NCBI GenBank assembly: GCA_003249225.1
Contig: QKJQ01000012.1
Coordinates: forward strand, 124,001-188,000
DNA: 64,000 nt
Direction of reading: 5' to 3'
Source of the DNA: Clostridia bacterium
GTDB lineage: Bacteria; Bacillota; Clostridia; Lachnospirales; Lachnospiraceae
Shown: piece by piece, positions 30,092-42,789 of the stretch
Position numbering within the stretch: position 1 is the stretch's first letter
How the letters are laid out: every line of letters begins with the position of its first letter
Made by a program: the position numbers and the translations under genes
The notes under the pieces: model-generated
Database searches by the model: none
What the model was told of the DNA's origin: nothing
Seen by the model: only the letters and a program-made list of their open reading frames with translations

Positions 30092-30120
30092 TTGTCAGAT
30101 GATTTCCCTTATGATATAAT
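30092..30120 (+). promoter_or_regulatory. sigma-A promoter for lepA
   Basis: TTGTCA-17 bp-TATAAT. Confidence 0.7.
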
Positions 30121-30285
30121 TCATCGTGAGTTTGCGGATATTGGAATTATACAATAAGAAACCTTGAGATGTAAAGGGGTAAGGAAGAAATATTCATTTT
30201 GAAGAAACCGTATACTGGAAATACAAACAGAATATTAATGTATGTTATTAATAGATAGAATAAGCAGAGTAAAACGGAGGATTAT

Positions 30286-32097
30286 ATGATCATAGATCAG
30301 AGTAAAATCAGGAACTTTTGTATTATTGCACACATTGACCATGGCAAATCCACGCTGGCAGACCGTATCATAGAAAAAACGGGACTTCTGACAAGCAGGG
30401 AGATGCAGGCACAGGTGCTTGATAATATGGAGCTGGAACGCGAAAGGGGAATCACGATCAAGGCACAGACAGTACGTACCGTCTACAAAGCGAATGACGG
30501 GAATGAGTATATCTTTAACCTGATCGATACACCCGGTCATGTTGACTTCAATTATGAGGTTTCCAGAAGCCTTGCTGCCTGCGAAGGTGCTGTGCTGGTC
30601 GTAGATGCTGCACAGGGGATTGAAGCGCAGACCTTGGCTAATGTATATCTGGCACTTGATCATGATCTTGAGATCGTACCGGTTATTAATAAGATAGATC
30701 TGCCAAGTGCAGAACCAGAGCGTGTTATTGCTGAGATTGAGGATGTTATCGGTCTGGAAGCACAGGATGCTCCGCTTGTTTCTGCCAAGACAGGGTTGAA
30801 TATAGAAGATGTACTGGAAAAGATCGTTCAGAGGATTCCAGCACCAAAGGGTGATCCAAAAGCACCCTTAAAAGCCCTGATCTTTGATTCTGTATACGAT
30901 TCTTATAAAGGTGTAATCATTTTCTGCCGTGTTATGGAGGGAACCCTGACAAAGGACACAGTTATTAAAATGATGGCAACGAAAGCAAAAGCTCAGGTCG
31001 TGGAGATCGGAATCTTTGGACCTGGCCAGTTCATTCCCTGCGATGAATTAAGCGCCGGCATGGTAGGGTATATAACAGCAAGTCTTAAGAATGTAAAAGA
31101 AACCCAGGTAGGTGATACTGTAACAGATGCAGAACGTCCGTGTGATACGGCACTTCCTGGTTACAAAAAAGTTCTTCCGATGGTTTACTGCGGACTGTAT
31201 CCTGCCGATGGAGCAAAGTATCCGGATCTTCGCGATGCACTTGAAAAATTACAGTTAAATGATGCAGCAATGCAATTCGAACCAGAGACATCCATAGCAC
31301 TTGGATTTGGCTTTCGCTGTGGATTTTTAGGACTCCTGCATCTTGAAATTATTCAGGAAAGACTGGAGAGAGAATATAACCTTGACCTTGTAACAACAGC
31401 ACCAAGTGTAATCTACCGTGTCCATAAGACAAATGGTGAGATGATCGAGATTACGAATCCGTCCAATCTTCCGGATCCTTCGGAAGTACTGTATATGGAA
31501 GAACCTATGGTAACCGCTGAGATTATGGTGACCACAGAATTCGTTGGTGCAATCATGAAGCTTTGCCAGGAGCGAAGAGGAATCTATCTTGGTATAGAAT
31601 ATATGGAAGCAACAAGAGCGTTGCTTAAGTATGAACTGCCGCTCAATGAGATCATTTATGATTTCTTTGATGCTTTGAAATCCCACTCAAGAGGTTATGC
31701 ATCCTTCGATTATGATATGAAAGGATACGTACAGTCCGAGCTTGTAAAACTTGATATTCTTATTAATAAAGAAGAAGTCGATGCTTTGTCGTTCATCGTG
31801 CATGGAGAGACTGCTTATGAACGCGGCAGAAAGATGTGCGAAAAGCTGAAAGATGAGATTCCAAGACAGCAGTTCGAGATACCGATTCAGGCAGCCATCG
31901 GCAGCAAAGTAATTTCAAGAGAGACGGTTCGGGCTCTTCGAAAAGACGTTCTTGCAAAATGTTACGGCGGTGATATCACACGTAAGAAAAAGCTTCTTGA
32001 AAAACAAAAAGAAGGAAAGAAACGTATGAGACAGGTCGGCAATGTGGAAATACCTCAGAAGGCATTTATGAGCGTACTGAAGCTGGATGATAAATAG
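30286..32097 (+). CDS. lepA: elongation factor 4
   Basis: [28 protein letters not shown]...[22 protein letters not shown]...[13 protein letters not shown]. Confidence 0.98.
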   Translation: MIIDQSKIRNFCIIAHIDHGKSTLADRIIEKTGLLTSREMQAQVLDNMELERERGITIKAQTVRTVYKANDGNEYIFNLIDTPGHVDFNYEVSRSLAACEGAVLVVDAAQGIEAQTLANVYLALDHDLEIVPVINKIDLPSAEPERVIAEIEDVIGLEAQDAPLVSAKTGLNIEDVLEKIVQRIPAPKGDPKAPLKALIFDSVYDSYKGVIIFCRVMEGTLTKDTVIKMMATKAKAQVVEIGIFGPGQFIPCDELSAGMVGYITASLKNVKETQVGDTVTDAERPCDTALPGYKKVLPMVYCGLYPADGAKYPDLRDALEKLQLNDAAMQFEPETSIALGFGFRCGFLGLLHLEIIQERLEREYNLDLVTTAPSVIYRVHKTNGEMIEITNPSNLPDPSEVLYMEEPMVTAEIMVTTEFVGAIMKLCQERRGIYLGIEYMEATRALLKYELPLNEIIYDFFDALKSHSRGYASFDYDMKGYVQSELVKLDILINKEEVDALSFIVHGETAYERGRKMCEKLKDEIPRQQFEIPIQAAIGSKVISRETVRALRKDVLAKCYGGDITRKKKLLEKQKEGKKRMRQVGNVEIPQKAFMSVLKLDDK

Positions 32098-32107
32098 CAG
32101 GAAAGAA

Positions 32108-33283
32108 ATGGGGCAGCCTATGATAAAAAAACCGCTTGAGCTGTACATTCATGTTCCTTTTTGTATAAGGAAATGCAATTACTGCGATTTTCTGTCGGCA
32201 CCGGCAAAGGAAGAAACCATGGCGGCTTATGTCCTTTCACTTTGCGAGGAAATCAAAAGCTATGAGTGTTTACAGGACACCTATGAGGTTTGTACTGTTT
32301 TTTTTGGAGGTGGGACACCCTCCATTTTGACCGGGCAGGATATAGAAAAAATAATGAATGAGATAAAAAAGGCTTTTGCTTTGTCAGGAGCCTTTTCTCA
32401 TGTAGAAGTGACTATGGAGTGCAATCCCGGAACACTGACTATGGAAAAGCTTGCAACCTATAAAAAATGCGGAATCAACCGTCTGAGCATAGGTCTGCAG
32501 ACAACCAATGCTAAAGAATTAGTGATATTAGGCAGAATACATACCTATGAAGAGTTTTTGGAAAGCTATCAACTGGCGCGAAAGATGGGATTTAGCAATA
32601 TAAACATTGACCTGATGTCGGCTATTCCGGAACAGACCATGGAAAGCTACAGTGATACCCTGGAGAAAGTAATCGCCTTGGAACCTGAGCATATATCAGC
32701 TTACAGTCTGATCCTTGAGGAGGGTACCTGCCTGTACGAACAGTATAAACAGGGTGACCTGGCGGGCTGGAAGCTTCCATCGGAAGAAGAGGAACGGGCC
32801 ATGTATGATGAGACCGGCAGGAAGCTGCAAAAAGCTGGTTATGAGCGGTATGAAATATCAAATTATGCGAAGCAAGGATATGAGTGCAGACATAACATAG
32901 GGTACTGGAAGCGTATCGATTATCTTGGACTAGGCCTTGGCGCATCCTCTCTTTTATCGAATGTACGCTTTCAAAATGAGTCAGACCTTACTGTCTATAT
33001 GAAACAATGGAGTGTATACGGCGCACTGTTGCAGAAGGAAGTAGATGTACTTTCAGAGAAAGAACAAATGGAAGAATTCATGTTCTTAGGATTGCGGCTT
33101 ACCAAAGGAATACAGATTGCAGAATTTGAAGTGATATTTCATAAGAGCTTTGATTCTGTGTACGGAAAGATTGTTGAACAGCTTCTTGCTAAGAAACTTC
33201 TCATAAGAGAGAAGGAAAGAATCTACCTTTCTTCCTACGGCAGAGATATCAGTAATCAGGTTCTTGCGGAATTCCTATTCTGA
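32108..33283 (+). CDS. hemW: HemW-type radical SAM protein (start 32108 or 32120)
   Basis: LYIHVPFCIRKCNYCDFLSAPA (CxxxCxxC)...VFFGGGTPSIL...YEISNYAKQGYECRHNIGYWKRIDYLGLGLGASS. Confidence 0.94.
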   Translation: MGQPMIKKPLELYIHVPFCIRKCNYCDFLSAPAKEETMAAYVLSLCEEIKSYECLQDTYEVCTVFFGGGTPSILTGQDIEKIMNEIKKAFALSGAFSHVEVTMECNPGTLTMEKLATYKKCGINRLSIGLQTTNAKELVILGRIHTYEEFLESYQLARKMGFSNINIDLMSAIPEQTMESYSDTLEKVIALEPEHISAYSLILEEGTCLYEQYKQGDLAGWKLPSEEEERAMYDETGRKLQKAGYERYEISNYAKQGYECRHNIGYWKRIDYLGLGLGASSLLSNVRFQNESDLTVYMKQWSVYGALLQKEVDVLSEKEQMEEFMFLGLRLTKGIQIAEFEVIFHKSFDSVYGKIVEQLLAKKLLIREKERIYLSSYGRDISNQVLAEFLF

Positions 33284-33405
33284 TACTCTGTATTCCGCGA
33301 AAGGCATGATTATGATAGCATATGATTTTTGCATTGTAAGATTTATATGTTTTGCCAAATTCTTTTGATTTGTATATTAAAATCAGATTAAGATGAAAAT
33401 AAGTG

Positions 33406-33434
33406 TTGACAAAAGAAATAAGCGGTGGTATTTT
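33406..33434 (+). promoter_or_regulatory. sigma-A promoter of hrcA operon
   Basis: TTGACA (33406-33411), 17-bp spacer, TATTTT (33429-33434). Confidence 0.7.
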
Positions 33435-33448
33435 AGGTTATGAAGATG

Positions 33449-33475
33449 TTAGCACTCCACATCATCGAGTGCTAA
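33449..33475. promoter_or_regulatory. CIRCE element (HrcA operator)
   Basis: Perfect TTAGCACTC-N9-GAGTGCTAA. Confidence 0.98.
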
Positions 33476-33507
33476 CAAAACCCAAACCGATGAAGTCAGA
33501 GGTAGAC

Positions 33508-34542
33508 ATGGATAAGCTGGATGAAAGAAAACTTAAGATCTTGCAGGCAATTATTCGCAATTACCTGGAAACGGGTGAACCGGTAGGCTCACGAACGATT
33601 TCCAAGTATACGGATCTGAATTTGAGTTCAGCAACCATACGGAATGAAATGTCAGACCTGGAAGAACTGGGATACATTGTTCAGCCTCACACATCAGCCG
33701 GACGAATTCCATCCGATAAAGGATACCGACTTTATGTGGATACCATGATGTCAGACAAGATTCAGGAAGTTGAAGATATGAAAGAAGTACTTCTTGAAAA
33801 AGCAGACAAGATGGAGACTTTGCTGAAACAGGTAGCTAAGCTTCTTGCTGTTAATACGAATTATGCAACAATGGTAACTTCCCCCCAGTATCGCAGCAGA
33901 AAAGTAAAATTCATTCAGCTCACCGGAGTAGATGAAGAACAACTGCTTGCCATTATTGTTATCGAAGGCAATATCGTAAAGAACAAGATGATAGACCTGC
34001 GTGATCCGGTAAGTGCTGAGATCATACTGAAGATGAACCTGATCTTAAATACCTTCCTGCAGGGACTTGATCCTTCTGAAATCAATCTTCAGATCATCAA
34101 AAAGATTAGAGATCAAGTCGGTGGATATTTTGATCTGATCAGTGATATTCTGGATGAGATAACACAGGCAATCAATGAAGAAGAAGATATCCAGACGTAT
34201 ATGAGCGGTACATCGAACATATTTAAGTACCCGGAACTTGGGGATATGCAAAAGGCAAGCGAACTTCTGTATGCCTTGGAAGATAAGAAAGAACTGAGCG
34301 AATTTATAGCCGGTACAACCGGTGTGGCTGATGAAGCAGGAATTCAGGTCTACATTGGAACGGAGACACCAATGGAAGCAATGCGGGATTGTTCCGTTGT
34401 TACAGCGACCTATCAGATTGAAGAAGGTGTGTTCGGCAAAGTAGGAATCATCGGACCAAAGCGTATGGATTATGAAAAAGTTGTAGGAACGCTTCAAACG
34501 CTGATTACACAGCTGGATGATATATTTAAAAAGAAAACGTAG
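33508..34542 (+). CDS. hrcA: heat-inducible transcription repressor HrcA
   Basis: MDKLDERKLKILQAIIRNYLETGEPVGSRTISKYTDLNLSSATIRNEMSDLEELGYI; ATG 33508 downstream of CIRCE, not the track start. Confidence 0.97.
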   Translation: MDKLDERKLKILQAIIRNYLETGEPVGSRTISKYTDLNLSSATIRNEMSDLEELGYIVQPHTSAGRIPSDKGYRLYVDTMMSDKIQEVEDMKEVLLEKADKMETLLKQVAKLLAVNTNYATMVTSPQYRSRKVKFIQLTGVDEEQLLAIIVIEGNIVKNKMIDLRDPVSAEIILKMNLILNTFLQGLDPSEINLQIIKKIRDQVGGYFDLISDILDEITQAINEEEDIQTYMSGTSNIFKYPELGDMQKASELLYALEDKKELSEFIAGTTGVADEAGIQVYIGTETPMEAMRDCSVVTATYQIEEGVFGKVGIIGPKRMDYEKVVGTLQTLITQLDDIFKKKT

Positions 34543-34581
34543 GGAACGCATTGTTCCTGCAAAGATGATGAAGAAAGACAG

Positions 34582-35250
34582 GTGAACATAGTGGAGGAAA
34601 AGATAGATTTATCAGAAAAAACGATAGATGTATCAGAAGCAGAGAAGAGGCTTCAGGATGAAGACATTGAAAAAGCAGAATGTGACGAAATCGAAATAGT
34701 GGAAGACATTACAGACGAAGAAATCGCAGAAGATACCGAGGATGAAAAGGAAGTTGCATCGGAAGGTCCGTTCAAGTCCGTATTCGGGAAGAAGGAAAAG
34801 AAAGAAAAGAAAGACAAAAAAGACGAAAAGATCGCAGAACTGACGGATAAACTCATGCGTCAGATGGCAGAATTCGAGAATTTCCGCAAAAGAAGTGAAC
34901 GTGAAAAAGCGCAGATGTTTGAAATCGGTGCGAAGGATGTTGTAGAAAAGATCCTGCCGGTCCTTGATAACTTTGAAAGAGGATTTACGACACTTTTGGA
35001 TGAAGACAAAGAAACACCTTTTGTTCAGGGAATGGATAAAGTGTATAAGCAGATGGTATCTGTTTTTGACTCGATGGGAGTTATACCGATCGAAAGTGTT
35101 GGAAAAGAATTTGATCCGAATTTTCATAATGCAGTAATGCATATAGAAGATGAAAATCTTGGTGAAAATATAGTCGCTGAAGAATTTCAAAAAGGTTACA
35201 AATACAGAGATTCTGTTATCAGACACAGTATGGTAAAAGTAGCAAACTAA
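34582..35250 (+). CDS. grpE: nucleotide exchange factor GrpE
   Basis: MAEFENFRKRSEREKAQMFEIGAKDVVEKILPVLDNFERG...GYKYRDSVIRHSMVKVAN. Confidence 0.95.
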   Translation: MNIVEEKIDLSEKTIDVSEAEKRLQDEDIEKAECDEIEIVEDITDEEIAEDTEDEKEVASEGPFKSVFGKKEKKEKKDKKDEKIAELTDKLMRQMAEFENFRKRSEREKAQMFEIGAKDVVEKILPVLDNFERGFTTLLDEDKETPFVQGMDKVYKQMVSVFDSMGVIPIESVGKEFDPNFHNAVMHIEDENLGENIVAEEFQKGYKYRDSVIRHSMVKVAN

Positions 35251-35267
35251 TTTTGGATGAAGAATGA

Positions 35268-37181
<1,914 letters not shown>

Positions 37182-37203
37182 TCGTAATAGCAGATAAACT
37201 TTG

Positions 37204-37238
37204 GTCATTCCGAAGGATTCCCCTTCGGAATGACTTTT
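37204..37238 (+). terminator. hairpin between dnaK and dnaJ (terminator/attenuator)
   Basis: GTCATTCCGAAGG-attcc-CCTTCGGAATGAC-TTTT. Confidence 0.7.
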
Positions 37239-37263
37239 AAAGCAGGAATGGCGGAGGAATTTT

Positions 37264-38394
37264 ATGGCTGATAAAAGAGATTATTATGAGGTGCTTGGTA
37301 TATCAAAAGGAGCCTCTGATGATGAAATTAAAAAAGCATACCGTAAAGTCGCAAAACAGTACCATCCTGATATGAATCCGGGCGATAAAGATGCAGAAAT
37401 GAAGTTCAAAGAAGCTTCGGAAGCTTATGGTGTACTCAGCGATGCTGAAAAGCGTAAACAGTATGATCAGTTCGGCCATGCTGCTTTTGAGCAGGGCGGA
37501 CCGGGTGCCGGTGGATTTGACTTCAGCGGAATGGACGTCGGAGATATCTTTGGCGATATTTTCGGTGATTTATTTGGTGGCGGAAGAAGCCGTCGTGCGA
37601 ATTATAACGGACCGTCCAGAGGCAACAACCTCAGGACAGGTATCAGGATAACGTTTGAGGAAGCTGTATTCGGTACAGAAAAAGAAATTGAACTGAATCT
37701 AAAGGACGAATGTGAGACCTGTCACGGGACAGGTGCAAAAGCTGGTACAACAGCCGAGACCTGCAGTAAGTGTGGCGGAAGAGGTCAGGTGACTTTTACC
37801 TCCCAGTCCCTGTTTGGTACCGTACGTAATGTTCAGACCTGTCCGGATTGCCGTGGTACAGGAAAGATCATTAAGGAAAAATGTCCGGACTGTTATGGCA
37901 GCGGTTTCATTACAAGAAAGAAAAAATTGCAGATTACAGTACCAGCCGGTATTGACAATGGTCAGGCGATTCGAATCCGTGGAAAAGGTGAACCCGGAAG
38001 CAATGGCGGGGAACGCGGTGACTTACTCGTAGAAGTGGCAGTATCGAGTCACCCAATCTTCCAACGTCAGGACTTTGATATCTATTCCAGCGCTCCGATC
38101 TCCTTTGCAAGAGCTGCACTCGGCGGTGATGTAAAAATAACAACGGTAGACGGCGATGTTTTATACGAAGTAAAACCGGGAACACAGACAGATACAAGAA
38201 TACGTCTTCGGGGAAAAGGTGTACCGATTCGTGGAAATAAGCAGACAAGAGGCGATCATTATGTTACACTTGTGGTACAAGTACCGACAAAGCTGACAAA
38301 TGAGCAGAAAGACCTTCTTCGCCAATTTGAAGAAACGACCGGTGAGAAGGAAAAAACCAGTTCTGACAAAAGCAAAAAGAAATTCTGGAAATAG
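37264..38394 (+). CDS. dnaJ: molecular chaperone DnaJ
   Basis: [35 protein letters not shown]; four CxxCxGxG-type zinc repeats. Confidence 0.98.
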   Translation: MADKRDYYEVLGISKGASDDEIKKAYRKVAKQYHPDMNPGDKDAEMKFKEASEAYGVLSDAEKRKQYDQFGHAAFEQGGPGAGGFDFSGMDVGDIFGDIFGDLFGGGRSRRANYNGPSRGNNLRTGIRITFEEAVFGTEKEIELNLKDECETCHGTGAKAGTTAETCSKCGGRGQVTFTSQSLFGTVRNVQTCPDCRGTGKIIKEKCPDCYGSGFITRKKKLQITVPAGIDNGQAIRIRGKGEPGSNGGERGDLLVEVAVSSHPIFQRQDFDIYSSAPISFARAALGGDVKITTVDGDVLYEVKPGTQTDTRIRLRGKGVPIRGNKQTRGDHYVTLVVQVPTKLTNEQKDLLRQFEETTGEKEKTSSDKSKKKFWK

Positions 38395-38451
38395 TTAACA
38401 GGAATCTCTGTTAAGAGTTTAAAGAAAACAATATAAATATGGACTGCATGT

Positions 38452-38486
38452 AAATATATGTCTGTGAAAACTGACATATATTTTGT
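38452..38486 (+). terminator. terminator-like hairpin between dnaJ and prmA
   Basis: AAATATATGTC-tgtgaaaact-GACATATATTT then TTG. Confidence 0.55.
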
Positions 38487-38521
38487 GCGTGTGTAAATAA
38501 ATACACAAAGGCGGAGTGAAA

Positions 38522-39523
38522 ATGAAGTGGACAAAGCTGACAATAACGACAACAACAAAAGCGGAAGATCTGATCAGTGCAATGCTTGGTGAACTGGGAA
38601 TCGCAGGGGTCGAGATTGAAGATAAAGTGCCGTTATCTGCGGCTGACAAGGAAAGAATGTTCATCGATATTCTACCGGAACTGGGAGAAGATGATGGTGT
38701 TGCAAAGGTAAGTTTCTATCTGGATGAAGCGGAAGATACGGAAAGCATACTTATTTCCATAAAAGAACAGCTGGCCGAACTATCTGATTTTGTTGATATT
38801 GGAGAAGGCTCGATCAAACAGTCTGATACAGAGGACAAAGACTGGATCAACAACTGGAAAGCTTTTTTTAAACCATTTGCCATTGATGACACCCTATGGA
38901 TCAAGCCGACATGGGAAGCTCTTACCCCTGATATGGAGGGAAAGCACATCATTGAGATCGATCCCGGAACTGCTTTTGGAACAGGTTCTCATGAGACAAC
39001 AAAACTCTGCATCCTGAATCTAAAAAAATATCTAAAACAAGATGATTGGCTGCTCGATGTCGGATGCGGCAGCGGTATCTTATCCATTGCCGGTAAATTA
39101 CTTGGCGCGGAATACATTGCAGGAACGGATGTTGATGAGAATGCAGTCAGAACAACCATTGAGAATACAGAAGTCAATCAGATGAAGGCAGTCATGGTCG
39201 AAGACACAAGATCCTTACAGCATGCAACTGAGTGTATGGAATTTCTGACTGGTAATGTTATTGATTCTGCTGATTTAAGGGAGCAGATTGGACTTCACCT
39301 GTACGACGTTGTCGTTGCCAACATACTGGCTGATATTATTATTCCACTCAGTAATGTCGTCAGTGATTTTATTAAACCAGGCGGAATCTTTATCAGTTCA
39401 GGAATTATTAACATGAAACAGGATGCTGTAGAAAAAGCACTGCTTCAGAATGGATTTACAATTCTTGAAAAGACGGTTATGGGCGACTGGGTATCTTTTG
39501 TGGCAAAGACATCAGAAAAATAA
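38522..39523 (+). CDS. prmA: ribosomal protein L11 methyltransferase
   Basis: IEIDPGTAFGTGSHETTKLCILNLKKYLKQDDWLLDVGCGSGILSIAGKLLGA...VVANILADIIIPL. Confidence 0.95.
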   Translation: MKWTKLTITTTTKAEDLISAMLGELGIAGVEIEDKVPLSAADKERMFIDILPELGEDDGVAKVSFYLDEAEDTESILISIKEQLAELSDFVDIGEGSIKQSDTEDKDWINNWKAFFKPFAIDDTLWIKPTWEALTPDMEGKHIIEIDPGTAFGTGSHETTKLCILNLKKYLKQDDWLLDVGCGSGILSIAGKLLGAEYIAGTDVDENAVRTTIENTEVNQMKAVMVEDTRSLQHATECMEFLTGNVIDSADLREQIGLHLYDVVVANILADIIIPLSNVVSDFIKPGGIFISSGIINMKQDAVEKALLQNGFTILEKTVMGDWVSFVAKTSEK

Positions 39524-39532
39524 AGGAGCGGT

Positions 39533-40276
39533 ATGTACCATTTTTATATTGAGCCGGAGAATGTACAGGATACAACGATTCGTATAACCGGAGATGATGT
39601 AAATCACGTAAAGAATGTCCTGCGGATGAAGCAGGGAGAAAAGATTGTTCTTGGTGACGGACAAGGAAGAGAATACATCTGTACCATTACAGATATGACA
39701 GGAAATGAAATACTCGTACATATTGATTCTATGAAGCAGACGGAGGCAGAACTAGGCATCCGTCTATGCCTGTTTCAGGGACTTCCGAAAAAAGACAAAA
39801 TGGAATTCATCATACAAAAGGCAGTTGAGCTTGGTGTACAGGAGATTATTCCGGTCGTGACCGCCAGAACGATTGTTAAAATAGACGATGAAAAAAAAGA
39901 AAAGAAGCGTATCGAACGCTGGCAGGCAATTGCAGAAGCTGCCGCCAAACAGTCAGGCAGAGGTATCATACCAAAGGTAGGAAATCTTGTAGAGTATAAA
40001 GAAGCCCTGCAGATGGCAAAAGAAATGGAACGGGCTTTGATTCCTTACGAACATGCAGCCGGTATGGAGCATGCAAGACAGACCATAAAATCCCTGCATG
40101 GAAAAAAATCCGCCGGAATATTCATAGGTCCGGAAGGCGGCTTTGATGATAAAGAGATAGAGCTCGCAAAAAAATATGGCGTTGAGCCAATTACACTTGG
40201 AAAAAGGATCCTGCGTACTGAAACGGCAGGACTTACGATATTATCGGTAATTATGTTTGAGTTGGAGGAAGAATAA
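39533..40276 (+). CDS. rsmE: 16S rRNA (uracil1498-N3)-methyltransferase
   Basis: HVKNVLRMKQGEKIVLGDGQGREY...GLPKKDKMEFIIQKAVELGVQEIIPV...IGPEGGFDDKEIELAKKYGVEPITLGKRILRTETA. Confidence 0.95.
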   Translation: MYHFYIEPENVQDTTIRITGDDVNHVKNVLRMKQGEKIVLGDGQGREYICTITDMTGNEILVHIDSMKQTEAELGIRLCLFQGLPKKDKMEFIIQKAVELGVQEIIPVVTARTIVKIDDEKKEKKRIERWQAIAEAAAKQSGRGIIPKVGNLVEYKEALQMAKEMERALIPYEHAAGMEHARQTIKSLHGKKSAGIFIGPEGGFDDKEIELAKKYGVEPITLGKRILRTETAGLTILSVIMFELEEE

Positions 40277-41466
40277 TGGGTATATATCTTGATAATGCTG
40301 CATCGACTTGTCTTTACCCGGAAGCAGAGGAAAAAATGGCAAAGGCAGCACTACTTGACTATGGAAATCCATCCTCCATGCATCATATGGGTGTCGTTGC
40401 CGAGCAGTATGTAAAGGAAGCCACAAAGACAATTGCTGATATTTTAAAGGTATCTGCAAAAGAAATCATATTTACATCAGGCGGCACCGAATCCAACAAT
40501 ATGGCCTTAATCGGAGCAGCACTGGCGAACACAAGAGCGGGAAAACATATTATAACAACAAATTTTGAGCACCCGTCTGTATACAATCCACTGCTTTTTT
40601 TGGAGGAGTTCGGATTTCGGATCAGTTTTCTCGAGGTCGATGAACAGGGGCATATATCCCTAGAACAACTTAAAAATACAATCTGCGAGGATACCATACT
40701 GGTCTCAGTCATGTATGTGAACAATGAACTTGGTGCGACGGCGGATGTAACCGAAATTGCAAAGACAATTCATGGTATAAATCCGAACATTTTGTTTCAT
40801 GTTGACGCAATACAAGGATTTGGAAAATACCGTATTCACCCGAAAAAAGAAGGTATTGACTTGTTATCGGTCAGCGGACATAAAATTCATGGACCAAAAG
40901 GTGTCGGATTTTTGTATATCAGGGATAAATGCAAAGTAAGGCCGATCATTCACGGCGGCGGTCACCAGAACAATATGCGTTCCGGAACCTTAAATGTGCC
41001 GGGAATTGCAGGAATTGGTGCAGCAGCATCGAAAATGTACAGGAACCTTGATGAAAACAGAAAGCACATGTATGAAATTAAGATGTATTTTATTACAGAG
41101 CTTTTAAAGATAGAAGACGTAACGATCAATGCTGTGAATTACGATAAAGAGCGTAAGATAGTTACCAGGGAAGCTATAGAAGCTACCGCGCCGCATGTTG
41201 TCAGCGCCAGCTTTGCAGATGTCAGGAGCGAGGTTCTGCTGCATGCTCTTGAAGGCAAAGAAATCTATGTGTCAGCAGGTTCTGCCTGTTCCTCCAATCA
41301 TCCGGCTATCAGCGGAACGTTAAAGGCCATTGGTGTGGATGAGGCACTCCTGGAATCAACACTGCGTTTCAGCTTTATTCCTGAGACGACCATAGAGGAA
41401 ATCGATAAAACGCTGCAGGCATTGAAGGAGCTTCTGCCCATGCTTCGTAAATTCACAAGAAAATAG
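40276..41466 (+). CDS. cysteine desulfurase (NifS/IscS family), thiI partner
   Basis: IYLDNAASTCLYPEAEEKM...FTSGGTESNNMALIGAA...VSGHKIHGPKGVGFLYI...SAGSACSSNHPAISGTL. Confidence 0.93.
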   Translation: MGIYLDNAASTCLYPEAEEKMAKAALLDYGNPSSMHHMGVVAEQYVKEATKTIADILKVSAKEIIFTSGGTESNNMALIGAALANTRAGKHIITTNFEHPSVYNPLLFLEEFGFRISFLEVDEQGHISLEQLKNTICEDTILVSVMYVNNELGATADVTEIAKTIHGINPNILFHVDAIQGFGKYRIHPKKEGIDLLSVSGHKIHGPKGVGFLYIRDKCKVRPIIHGGGHQNNMRSGTLNVPGIAGIGAAASKMYRNLDENRKHMYEIKMYFITELLKIEDVTINAVNYDKERKIVTREAIEATAPHVVSASFADVRSEVLLHALEGKEIYVSAGSACSSNHPAISGTLKAIGVDEALLESTLRFSFIPETTIEEIDKTLQALKELLPMLRKFTRK

Positions 41467-41501
41467 AACGTAAGATGATATATTTTGAAGGGAGCCTGAC
41501 T

Positions 41502-42689
41502 ATGTATAAGGCATTTTTAGTAAAATACGCAGAAATCGGTTTGAAAGGAAAGAATCGGTTTATCTTTGAGAATGCGCTGCGGGATAACATCAGACGCCGT
41601 CTGACACGTCTTCAGAGTGGCTTTGCCGTAAGCAAAGAACAGGGACGGATCTTTGTAGAGTGTCCTGAGGAATATGATTATGATGAAGCGGTAGAGACTT
41701 TACAGAAGGTATTCGGTGTTTCCGGTATCAGCCCGGTTGTAGCAATAGAAGACATCACTTGGGAGAATATTGAAGAAAAAGTTGGAGATTATGTAGAAGC
41801 CGCTTATGCAGACAAAGCATTTACCTTTAAAGTTGAGGCGAAACGAGCAGATAAATCCTACCCGGTCAAATCACCCGAGATGTGCAGCCGACTAGGCGCA
41901 TATCTGTTAAAGCGTTTTCCTGAGATGAAAGTAGATGTTCATAAACCGAAAGTATATATAACAGTTGAAATCCGAAATCAGGGCTATGTTTCCTCCATCA
42001 CGATACCAGGACCAGGCGGTATGCCGGTCGGTACCAGCGGAAAAGCAATGCTTTTATTATCCGGCGGTATTGATAGTCCCGTAGCAGGCTGGATGATCGC
42101 AAAGAGAGGTGTTGTTATGGAAGCAACGTACTTTCATGCACCTCCTTATACAAGTGAAAGAGCAAAACAGAAAGTCATAGATCTGGCTAAGATAATGGCA
42201 GAATATACAGGTACTATAAAGCTGAATGTCGTGAATTTTACCGATATACAGATGTACATCTATGAGACCTGTCCTCATAATGAATTAACGATCATCATGC
42301 GCCGGTATATGATGCGCATAGCACAGCATTTTGCAAAAGAGTCCGGATGTATGGCACTTGCGACCGGTGAGAGCATCGGTCAGGTGGCAAGTCAGACAAT
42401 GCAGTCTCTGGCGGCAACGGATGCGGTGTGTGATATGCCAGTGTTCCGCCCATTAATTGCTTTTGATAAACAGGATATTGTAACAATTGCAGAAAAAATC
42501 AATACGTATGAGACATCGATCCTGCCGTACGAAGACTGCTGTACCATTTTTGTGGCAAAGCATCCGGTGACAAAACCAGAGATTGAGATTATTGAAAAAT
42601 CTGAGACATTACTTGCGGAGCGTATCGATGAACTTGTACAGACTGCACTTGATACCGTTGAAGTGATAACCTGTAAAGCAGAAAAATGA
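41502..42689 (+). CDS. thiI: tRNA 4-thiouridine synthase ThiI
   Basis: LLLSGGIDSPVAGWMIAKRGV (PP-loop); N-terminal THUMP; ends near K/E without a rhodanese domain. Confidence 0.95.
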   Translation: MYKAFLVKYAEIGLKGKNRFIFENALRDNIRRRLTRLQSGFAVSKEQGRIFVECPEEYDYDEAVETLQKVFGVSGISPVVAIEDITWENIEEKVGDYVEAAYADKAFTFKVEAKRADKSYPVKSPEMCSRLGAYLLKRFPEMKVDVHKPKVYITVEIRNQGYVSSITIPGPGGMPVGTSGKAMLLLSGGIDSPVAGWMIAKRGVVMEATYFHAPPYTSERAKQKVIDLAKIMAEYTGTIKLNVVNFTDIQMYIYETCPHNELTIIMRRYMMRIAQHFAKESGCMALATGESIGQVASQTMQSLAATDAVCDMPVFRPLIAFDKQDIVTIAEKINTYETSILPYEDCCTIFVAKHPVTKPEIEIIEKSETLLAERIDELVQTALDTVEVITCKAEK

Positions 42690-42761
42690 TTGAGATTTCG
42701 ATAAAACAATGAATTCGAGTGTTTTGTTTATAGGTAAGATAAGAAATACTTTCTATAAAAC

Positions 42762-42789
42762 AAAAAAAGGAGGTGAATTTCACCTCCTT
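42762..42789 (-). terminator. terminator of the HPr-like gene; palindromic SD/anti-SD hairpin
   Basis: AAGGAGGTGAA-t-TTCACCTCCTT (42767-42789), A7 on + strand giving T-run on - strand. Confidence 0.8.

Noticed and set aside
33403-33507. Track start of hrcA at 33403
   Set aside because: The segment contains the promoter and CIRCE; ATG 33508 gives the canonical HrcA N-terminus MDKLDERKLKILQ.
34633-35226. 197-aa antisense ORF in grpE
   Set aside because: Phe-rich shadow frame of Lys/Glu-rich grpE.
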